A DNA stretch of 64,000 nucleotides from an uncultured Pseudomonadota bacterium (GTDB lineage Bacteria > Pseudomonadota > Gammaproteobacteria > Burkholderiales > Thiobacillaceae): positions 1 through 64,000 of the forward strand of contig CAILNT010000008.1 of NCBI GenBank assembly GCA_903835655.1, given 5' to 3'. Of this stretch, positions 54,571-64,000 are shown piece by piece. The notes beneath the pieces were generated by a model, which did no database searches, was not told where the DNA came from, and saw only the letters and a list, made by a program, of their open reading frames with translations. Each line of letters begins with the position of its first letter. Position 1 is the stretch's first letter. The translations under genes and the position numbers were made by a program.

Positions 54571-55116
54571 TCAGCCTCGGCGGGTAAGGATGAAGCGGGT
54601 TTGGGCACCGGGTTGGCCGTGGATGGCCTCACTCCGGACTTCGATGTCTTCGCCGAAGTGTGCCACGCAACCTTCGATCAAGCCCCACGCCAGGTCGGAA
54701 AAGGGATGAGGGGAGTAGTACGTCAGGATCAGGCCGAATTTCCCTTTTTCCACTTCGAAGGTGGGCGGTTCTGCGTCCGGGTAGAGCTTGCGGACTTCCG
54801 CATGGATCACGTTCTCGATGCCGGAGAGGAACTGGAAGCTGCCGCCGTCCATGCCATGGAAAAAACGCGGGTAGGCCAGGGCGAAGCGGCCGAACAGGTG
54901 CTTGCCAAAGGTGCGCTCCAGTTCGGGCGTGGCGATTCCCGTCGCTTGGGAAAGGGCCAGCACCAGGGCGATGATCTCCTCGTGGGGGTACGTGCCTACC
55001 GACGTATAACTGCCGCCGGAGGCGACCCTGGAGTCCGCGATGATGGCGTCCACCATGTCCAGCGACCAGGTGGCTTCCACCATTTCCATGAATTCCGTGA
55101 AGATCATGCCTTTCAT
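54571..55116 (-). CDS. H-NOX haem nitric-oxide-binding protein
   Basis: A 181-residue haem sensor (HNOB domain) that binds NO and usually controls a kinase or c-di-GMP enzyme. It begins MKGMIFTEFMEMVEATW. The proximal haem ligand is H105 in ENVIHAEVRKLYP. The porphyrin-propionate motif YxSxR appears as Y133-Y-S-P-H137, so the last Arg is His here. No distal H-bonding Tyr is evident, which would favour NO over oxygen. The gene lies between two hybrid kinase genes, three bases before the next, so it is probably their shared or neighbouring sensor. Confidence 0.92.
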   Translation of the reverse strand: MKGMIFTEFMEMVEATWSLDMVDAIIADSRVASGGSYTSVGTYPHEEIIALVLALSQATGIATPELERTFGKHLFGRFALAYPRFFHGMDGGSFQFLSGIENVIHAEVRKLYPDAEPPTFEVEKGKFGLILTYYSPHPFSDLAWGLIEGCVAHFGEDIEVRSEAIHGQPGAQTRFILTRRG

Positions 55117-55137
55117 GCTTGAATTCTCAGTTGACTG

Positions 55138-57888
<2,751 letters not shown>

Positions 57889-57894
57889 GGGTGG

Positions 57895-58725
57895 CTATTT
57901 CTTGTCGCCGGCGTTTTGCGCATATTCGCCCAGTTTCAGGCTTTCCAGCGGGGCATAGTCACGCGCGTAATCTGCTGCCTGGGGATGGTCCAGTTCCACC
58001 GCCGCGAGCAAGCGGCGTCCGGCCGGGTCGCTGTCGAGTTTGAGCAGGGCGGCGGTCAGGCGCGCGCGCACGCTGGCGGGGACGCGCGGATGGGCGGCGA
58101 GGGGGTGGGCGGCGACCGCGGGCGTGGTGTAGAGCACGGCAAGCCGGGCGCGTATGGCAGCCGACTCCTTTTCCAGGGTGGCGCCGACGCCGCCGCCGGC
58201 GGCTTCCTCGCCCAACAGGACGTGGCGATAGGTGTTCTGATGGGTGCCGACATAGACCGGCGTGAAGGAGATTCCTTCCTTCTTGGCCAGCAGGGCGCGC
58301 ATGTACAGCGAGGCTCCGAAGGCGTTGGGGGCGGGGAAAGCCAGGGACTTGCCGTTGAGGTCGGCGAGCCGCTTGATCGGGCCATTGCGATCGACCACCA
58401 GGATGCCGTCGAGCGGTTCGCCGCTGCGCACCAGGGGGATATAGCCTTGCGCCTTCCTGGCCATGACCTCGTGCCAGGGGTTGAGAAAGACGAAATCCGG
58501 TACTCCGGCGAGAAAGTCGCTCTCGAAATTGGGTATGCGATTCACTACCTGCAACTGTAGGCCGATTCCGGTCTCCTTCTCCAGATACGCGAGCAGGGGC
58601 GACCAGCGCAAACCGATGTCCACCGGGGTGAATTGCGGCACCACGGAAAGGCTGTATACCTGCCCCGCCCAGGCGCAGGGAAGGAGGAGAAACAGGGCAA
58701 GGATGCGGAACATGGGGCGGCCCAT
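57895..58725 (-). CDS. PhnD-like periplasmic substrate-binding protein
   Basis: A 276-residue solute-binding protein with a signal peptide (MFRILALFLLLPCAWA, after a four-residue leader). It has VVPQFTPVDIGLRWSPLLAYL, VNRIPNFESDFLAGVPDFVFLNP and FPAPNAFGASLYMRALLAKK, the pattern of phosphate/phosphonate-type binding proteins. No ABC permease or ATPase is nearby; it is framed by an HD-GYP regulator and a sensor kinase, so a sensing role is more likely than transport. The ATG at 58725 overlaps the stop of the HD-GYP gene by one base (TGATG); ATG 58713 is an alternative. Confidence 0.88.
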   Translation of the reverse strand: MGRPMFRILALFLLLPCAWAGQVYSLSVVPQFTPVDIGLRWSPLLAYLEKETGIGLQLQVVNRIPNFESDFLAGVPDFVFLNPWHEVMARKAQGYIPLVRSGEPLDGILVVDRNGPIKRLADLNGKSLAFPAPNAFGASLYMRALLAKKEGISFTPVYVGTHQNTYRHVLLGEEAAGGGVGATLEKESAAIRARLAVLYTTPAVAAHPLAAHPRVPASVRARLTAALLKLDSDPAGRRLLAAVELDHPQAADYARDYAPLESLKLGEYAQNAGDKK

Positions 58726-59780
58726 CAGAGTTGCGTGAATACCGGATCTTCATCCTGGAAGCTGCCGCGGATGGCCAGTACCTCGGGCAGGCGCGCGATG
58801 AAGGCTGCGACGCACTGGGGGTCGAAATGGCTGCCGGCCCCTTCTTCGAGGAAACGCACCGCGGCTGCGATCTCCCACGCACCCTTGTAGGGGCGCGTCG
58901 AAGTCAGGGCATCGAAGACATCCGCGACCGCGACGATACGGCCATGAAGCGGGATGGCTTCCCCGGCGAGGCCACGCGGGTAACCACTGCCATCGAATTT
59001 TTCGTGATGCGTCTGGGCGATCACGGCGGCGACGTCGAGCAGGCTGGAAGCGCTGCCGGAGAGCAGTTCATAGCCTTTCTCGGCATGGGTCTTCATGATT
59101 TCGAACTCCGCGAAATCCAGGCGTCCGGGTTTGAGCAGGATGTCGTCGCGTATGGCAATCTTGCCCACGTCGTGCATGGGTGCTGCGCGCAGGATGGTTT
59201 CCTGTTCCGCTGGCGACAGGCCGAGCTGCTGCGCGATCAGGCGCGAATAATTGGACATGCGCTGGATGTGGGCGCCGGTCTCCGGATCGCGGAACTCCGC
59301 GGCACGCGACAGTCGCGTGATCATTTCCCGCTCCCGGTCGAGGATTTCCGCCGTGGCCTCGGCCACCTTCTCCGCCAGCCAGGCGGCACGATCGGATAGC
59401 GCCTTCTGGCTGCGTCGCAGCGCCAGCATGTTGCGCAGGCGGGCGCGAAATTCGGCGTTGTCGATGGGTTTGGTCAGGAAGTCGTTGGCGCCGCTCTCCA
59501 GGGCGGCATAGCGGGTCTCCCGCTCATGGTCGGCGGTGATCATGAGCACCGGGATGTCGGCATTGAGCGGATTTTCCCGGAAGCGGCGGATGAATTCCAG
59601 GCCGTCGGGCGGTGGCATCATGTAATCGACGATCAGGAGGTCCGGTGCGTTTTTTAGGCACCAGTCCAGTCCTTGGGCAGAATCCTGGAAGGTCAGCGCG
59701 TTGTAGTCCCCGGCCCGTTTCACCAGGCTCTCCATGAGCTTCAGGTTCACCGGGTTGTCGTCGACGATGATGATCTGCAT
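58725..59780 (-). CDS. Response regulator with HD-GYP phosphodiesterase output
   Basis: A 351-residue protein: receiver domain (about 1-125) with IIIVDDNPVNL, LLIVDYMMPPPDG and FLTKPID, then a helical linker and an HD-GYP domain (about 155-345) with PMHDVGKIAIRDDILL and HHEKFDGSGYPRGL. It is expected to lower c-di-GMP when phosphorylated by one of the kinases encoded downstream. It is the first gene of the five-gene cluster and is translationally coupled to the binding-protein gene. Confidence 0.93.
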   Translation of the reverse strand: MQIIIVDDNPVNLKLMESLVKRAGDYNALTFQDSAQGLDWCLKNAPDLLIVDYMMPPPDGLEFIRRFRENPLNADIPVLMITADHERETRYAALESGANDFLTKPIDNAEFRARLRNMLALRRSQKALSDRAAWLAEKVAEATAEILDREREMITRLSRAAEFRDPETGAHIQRMSNYSRLIAQQLGLSPAEQETILRAAPMHDVGKIAIRDDILLKPGRLDFAEFEIMKTHAEKGYELLSGSASSLLDVAAVIAQTHHEKFDGSGYPRGLAGEAIPLHGRIVAVADVFDALTSTRPYKGAWEIAAAVRFLEEGAGSHFDPQCVAAFIARLPEVLAIRGSFQDEDPVFTQL

Positions 59781-59845
59781 GTGCCTTCCTTGTGCACGAA
59801 TCCATGGCGGTCTATCGGCAGGAACTCGGGGAACTTTAGCGTCGT

Positions 59846-61009
<1,164 letters not shown>

Positions 61010-61102
61010 GATATGAGTTCGGAAGGACGGGACAAATCGGAATTTTAGCAGCCCATGCCGGCCTGTCATGGGGCCCGGACGCCGATCGAGATGCCGATCG
61101 AT

Positions 61103-61116
61103 AAAAGTCGACTTTT
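61103..61116. promoter_or_regulatory. Perfect palindrome in the degS-like/hydrogenase divergent region
   Basis: AAAAGTCGACTTTT is a 14-base perfect palindrome followed by two more T, located 94 bases upstream of the protease start and 48 bases upstream of the hydrogenase maturation gene. It could be a regulator site for either gene. The following T-run also resembles a short terminator, but the stem has no loop. Confidence 0.3.
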
Positions 61117-61163
61117 TTACTCAGTTGTTATCGTCGAATGCACGGAATAGTCTGCTAGTCATC

Positions 61164-61649
61164 ATGCGAACTCTGGTTCTAGGTATAGGGAACACGCTAC
61201 TCACCGACGAAGGTGTAGGCGTTCATGTGCTTCAGGCGCTCGAAGCCGCCTTGGCGGTAGAGCAGCCCCGCATCGACGACGTGACCCTGCTCGATGGCGG
61301 CACGCTTTCTTTCACCCTGGCCGGCCCGATCGAGGACGCCGATGCGCTGATCGTGGTGGATGCCGCCAACATCAAGCGTGAGCCGGGCGAGTGGATTTTG
61401 CTGGAAGGGGAGCAGATGGATACCTTCCTGCTCGGTAACCGCAAATCTACCGTTCATGAGGTCGGGCTGACCGATCTACGCGCCATCGCCATCCTGACCG
61501 GACACTGGCCGCAACAGCGGGCGATGCTGGCGATTCAGCCGCAAATGTGGGACTGGGGCGAGCAGCCCACCCCCGCCGTCGCCGCCGCGATTGCTCCGGT
61601 TACGGGGAAAATACTCGAACTCCTGCGAGCCTGGAACCATGCCGCATAA
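61164..61649 (+). CDS. Hydrogenase maturation endopeptidase (HyaD/HupD type)
   Basis: A 161-residue protease that trims the C-terminus of the [NiFe]-hydrogenase large subunit once nickel is inserted. It has LVLGIGNTLLTDEGVGVHVL with the nickel-sensing Glu (in TDEG), VDAANIKREPGEW with the Asp, and STVHEVGLTDL with the His, the three residues of the family. It opens the hydrogenase operon ahead of the structural genes. A weak TTGTTA/TAGTCT pair with 17-base spacing lies upstream of the ATG. Confidence 0.93.
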   Translation: MRTLVLGIGNTLLTDEGVGVHVLQALEAALAVEQPRIDDVTLLDGGTLSFTLAGPIEDADALIVVDAANIKREPGEWILLEGEQMDTFLLGNRKSTVHEVGLTDLRAIAILTGHWPQQRAMLAIQPQMWDWGEQPTPAVAAAIAPVTGKILELLRAWNHAA

Positions 61650-62073
61650 CGCCACGCCTCTCCATGCCATCCCCGTCGTCACAGTGTCCGCGGGACTGCG
61701 CGCGGGCGAACTGTCGGGCAATGCCCCGACCCTGCTGCGGGAAATCGCCGAGATGCTGCGGCGCCTGCTGGCCACCGACGCCGGCTCGGCCATCGACTTG
61801 CAAGCGTTGCCGCTGACCCCCGCCGACCTGATATGGCTGCGCGCTCGCCTGGGCGAGGGCGAAGTCGCCGTGACCTTGAATGCGGATGGCGACTCCAGCC
61901 TGAACGAGACCGCCTGTCCCGGCGTCTGGTGGGTGACGCATCGCAACCCGCAAGGCGCGGTGGTTTCCGAGTTCATCGAAGTGGCTTACGTACCCGATGT
62001 GGTGCGCGCCCCCCGTGAAGATGTCGTGATCGGATTGGAATCTCTTGAGTCGCTGAGTGCCGAATTATCCTGA
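61639..62073 (+). CDS. HupH/HyaF-like hydrogenase expression protein
   Basis: A 144-residue protein with ALPLTPADLIWLRARLGEGE and NETACPGVWWVTHRN, the pattern of the HupH/HyaF C-terminal domain. HupH proteins help assemble the iron-sulfur clusters of the small subunit. It is about half the length of full HupH, so only one domain is present. ATG 61639 overlaps the protease gene by 11 bases and gives the best family start. It ends 34 bases before the small-subunit gene. Confidence 0.8.
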   Translation: MPHNATPLHAIPVVTVSAGLRAGELSGNAPTLLREIAEMLRRLLATDAGSAIDLQALPLTPADLIWLRARLGEGEVAVTLNADGDSSLNETACPGVWWVTHRNPQGAVVSEFIEVAYVPDVVRAPREDVVIGLESLESLSAELS

Positions 62074-62107
62074 AGTTACGAGTGTGATTTCTAGCCTGGA
62101 GGGCAGC

Positions 62108-63199
62108 ATGCACGGTCCCTTGATTGAAACTCTGGCGCGGCAGGGTGTTACCCGCCGCACATTTATGAAGTACTGCGCCACGCTGGCATCCATGATGGCG
62201 CTTCCACCTGCCGCAGGGCGGGCCATGGCGGAAGCGATGGCCGCGGCGCCCAGCGCGAGCAAGCGGCCCTCGGTCATCTGGCTGCCGTTCCAGGAATGCA
62301 CCGGCTGTACCGAGTCCATCACCCGCTCGCATTCGCCCACGCTGGAAGGCCTGATTTTCGATGTGATCTCCCTGGACTATCAGGAGACGCTGATGGCCGC
62401 GGCCGGCCATCAAGCCGAGGAGGCTCTGCATGCCGCCATGAAGGCAAACGAGGGCAAATATCTGTTGATCGTCGACGGTTCGATCCCGCTCGCTCTGGAC
62501 GGGGCCTATTCCTGCATCGGCGGCAAATCCAATCTGGAAACGCTCAAAGAAGTGGCCAAGGGCGCCGCGGCCATCGTCGCGATGGGGTCCTGCGCGGCTT
62601 ACGGCGGCCTGCCGCGTGCCAACCCGAACCCGACCGGTGCGGTTTCCGTGGCGGATGTCATCAAGGACAAGCCCATCATCAACATTCCCGGTTGTCCGCC
62701 CATCCCCGTGGTCATGACCGGTGTGCTCGCGCACTTCCTGACCTTCGGCAGTCTGCCGGAACTCGACAAGCTGGGACGCCCGAAAGCGTTCTATGGCGAA
62801 ACCATCCATGACCGCTGCTATCGCCGCCCATTCTACGATCAGGGCAAGTTCGCCAAGACGTTCGACGACGAAGGCGCGCGCAATGGCTGGTGTTTGTTCG
62901 AATTGGGCTGCAAGGGTCCGATTACCCACAACGCCTGCGCCACCGTGAAATGGAATGGCGGCACTTCCTGGCCGGTGGAATCCGGTCATGGTTGCCTGGG
63001 ATGCTCGGAACCCGATTTCTGGGACGGAGGCGGTTTCTACAAGGCGCTGTCCATGCCCGCGAATCCGCTGAAGATGGCTGCCGGTGCGGCCGTCGCCGGC
63101 CTGGCGGCGGGTGCTGCGGTGAGCATAGTCAACCGCGGCAAGAAGAGTTCCGCACGGGCCGCCCATGAGACGACCACCCTGGCTGACCTGGAGAAATGA
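62108..63199 (+). CDS. hynS: [NiFe]-hydrogenase small subunit, Isp-type (HynS-like)
   Basis: A 363-residue iron-sulfur subunit that passes electrons from the active site to the membrane. The Tat signal is TRRTFMKYCATLASMMALPP. The proximal cluster ligands begin with ECTGCTES, and GSCAAYGG, PGCPPIP and the C-terminal HGCLGCSEPDFWD complete the three clusters. The extra Cys that make the oxygen-tolerant proximal cluster are Gly here, so it should be of the standard, oxygen-sensitive kind. A C-terminal hydrophobic segment (MAAGAAVAGLAAGAAVSIV) would anchor it. GGAGGG sits five bases before ATG 62108. Isp genes follow instead of the large subunit, the mark of group 1e operons. Confidence 0.92.
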   Translation: MHGPLIETLARQGVTRRTFMKYCATLASMMALPPAAGRAMAEAMAAAPSASKRPSVIWLPFQECTGCTESITRSHSPTLEGLIFDVISLDYQETLMAAAGHQAEEALHAAMKANEGKYLLIVDGSIPLALDGAYSCIGGKSNLETLKEVAKGAAAIVAMGSCAAYGGLPRANPNPTGAVSVADVIKDKPIINIPGCPPIPVVMTGVLAHFLTFGSLPELDKLGRPKAFYGETIHDRCYRRPFYDQGKFAKTFDDEGARNGWCLFELGCKGPITHNACATVKWNGGTSWPVESGHGCLGCSEPDFWDGGGFYKALSMPANPLKMAAGAAVAGLAAGAAVSIVNRGKKSSARAAHETTTLADLEK

Positions 63200-63201
63200 T
63201 C

Positions 63202-63861
63202 ATGAATGAAATGCAATTTCTGACCTGGGTACGCGGCCAGGGTCTTGATCTGGCCGTGAGCATCTTCCTTCTGGGCGTGCTCTGGAGGCTGCTGGAAATC
63301 TACGGCCTGGGACGCAAAAAGGATCTGACGGCCCCGCGCCACACGCCAGGCGCTTCCGGATGGCACACGGTGTTTCGCCGTTCCTTGCCGGCCGAGGGCA
63401 TGTTGAAGAAGTCGCCCGTCACCTACATCGCCGGCTACACCTTCCACATCGGCCTGGGAGGGGTGGTGTTCCTGTTCGCTCCCCACATCAAGCTGATCCA
63501 GAGCCTGACCGGCCTGCACTGGCCCGGTTTGCCCTCGCAGTTCGTCGACCTGATCGCGATCGTGACCATCGCCGCGATGGTGGTGGTGCTGGTCGATCGC
63601 ATCAGCAAGCCGGTCAAGCGTTTTCTCAGCACGTTCGAGGACTGGTTCACCTGGCTGGTGACATTCCTGCCGTTGCTGACTGGCTGGCTGGCGGTTCGGC
63701 ATCTGCTGCTGCCCTATACCAGCATGCTGGCAGTGCACATCCTGAGCGTCGAAATTCTTCTCATCGTTCTGCCGTTCACCAAGCTGTTCCATGCCTTCAC
63801 GGTGTTTGGTTCACGCTGGTACAACGGTACGGTCAACGGTCATAAAGGAGTCGTGGTATGA
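63202..63861 (+). CDS. isp1: Isp1: cytochrome b-type membrane subunit (NarI/DsrM-like)
   Basis: A 219-residue membrane protein with about five helices, resembling the gamma subunit of nitrate reductase and DsrM. His residues in KSPVTYIAGYTFHIGLGGVV and in LAVHILSVE are candidate haem b ligands. It would pass electrons between the hydrogenase and the quinone pool together with Isp2. GGAG at 63190-63193 is eight bases ahead of ATG 63202; ATG 63196, which overlaps the hynS stop, is too close to it. The stop overlaps the next gene in an ATGA. Confidence 0.88.
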   Translation: MNEMQFLTWVRGQGLDLAVSIFLLGVLWRLLEIYGLGRKKDLTAPRHTPGASGWHTVFRRSLPAEGMLKKSPVTYIAGYTFHIGLGGVVFLFAPHIKLIQSLTGLHWPGLPSQFVDLIAIVTIAAMVVVLVDRISKPVKRFLSTFEDWFTWLVTFLPLLTGWLAVRHLLLPYTSMLAVHILSVEILLIVLPFTKLFHAFTVFGSRWYNGTVNGHKGVVV

Positions 63862-64000
63862 GCGCCTCACTCGAAAAGGGCGTGCGTGTCCTGAAGGAAA
63901 TGATCGACGCGCCCATCGCCAGCTACTTCAACAGTTGTGTGCATTGCGGCCTCTGCGCCGAGGCCTGTCTCTTCTACACGGAAACCGGCGATCCCAAGTA
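63858..64000 (+). CDS. isp2: Isp2: HdrD/DsrK-like iron-sulfur protein, cut by window edge
   Basis: The first 47 codons read MSASLEKGVRVLKEMIDAPI followed by CVHCGLCAEACLFYTETGDP, a CxxCxxCxxxC ferredoxin motif for one [4Fe-4S] cluster. This matches the start of Isp2/DsrK/HdrD proteins, which carry two such motifs and a CCG domain. The rest is beyond the window. Order hynS-isp1-isp2 predicts that hynL, the large subunit, follows. Confidence 0.85.
   Translation, partial: MSASLEKGVRVLKEMIDAPIASYFNSCVHCGLCAEACLFYTETGDPK

Overview
The window is a GC-rich chromosomal segment that looks betaproteobacterial. Evidence for this is the hisB-hisH-hisA-hisF-hisI-hisE-HIT-tatABC cluster, the tsaB-rimI-uracil-DNA glycosylase operon, a DUF748 envelope protein and a yfaS/pbpC pair. 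An Isp-type [NiFe]-hydrogenase operon at the right edge is of the kind found in sulfur- or hydrogen-oxidising and other facultative Proteobacteria. The genus cannot be fixed from the sequence alone.

Layout. Positions 1-6330 are a worn accessory block beside a tRNA-Val(CAC) gene. It holds an IS3 orfA fragment, a broken transposition-type ATPase, a large membrane diguanylate cyclase, a VapBC toxin-antitoxin pair, an IS110 remnant, a DUF2442/DUF4160 pair and an HsdS tail. From 6504 to 24331 lie gltX, a GST, a small membrane protein, the yfaS-like macroglobulin and PBP1C operon, prfB with its +1 frameshift, a secreted HIRAN protein, a DinG/YoaA helicase, a hydrolase and a GGDEF-EAL protein. A repeat-filled gap (24332-25163) precedes a 1251-residue hybrid kinase. 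Then come the his-tat block (28933-35594), an ammonium transporter with a sigma-54-type promoter, and a kinase/HD-GYP pair. These are followed by a YihY-cNMP fusion, DUF1015, tsaB, rimI and an unusual uracil-DNA glycosylase gene, then an SpmAB-like protein and DUF748. A five-gene minus-strand signalling cluster (52372-59780) combines two hybrid kinases, an H-NOX haem sensor, a PhnD-like periplasmic binding protein and an HD-GYP regulator. A DegS/DegQ-like protease and the hydrogenase operon close the window.

Two themes stand out. The first is signalling: four multidomain sensor kinases and four c-di-GMP proteins (one GGDEF, one GGDEF-EAL, two HD-GYP), plus a haem gas sensor and a cyclic-nucleotide-domain membrane protein. 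The second is repeats acting on genes. A REP-associated tyrosine transposase with five REP hairpins sits in frame inside the glycosylase gene. The N-terminus of HisH is encoded by a dispersed repeat. A MITE-like element carries a piece of a DUF5615 toxin gene exactly between its conserved ends.
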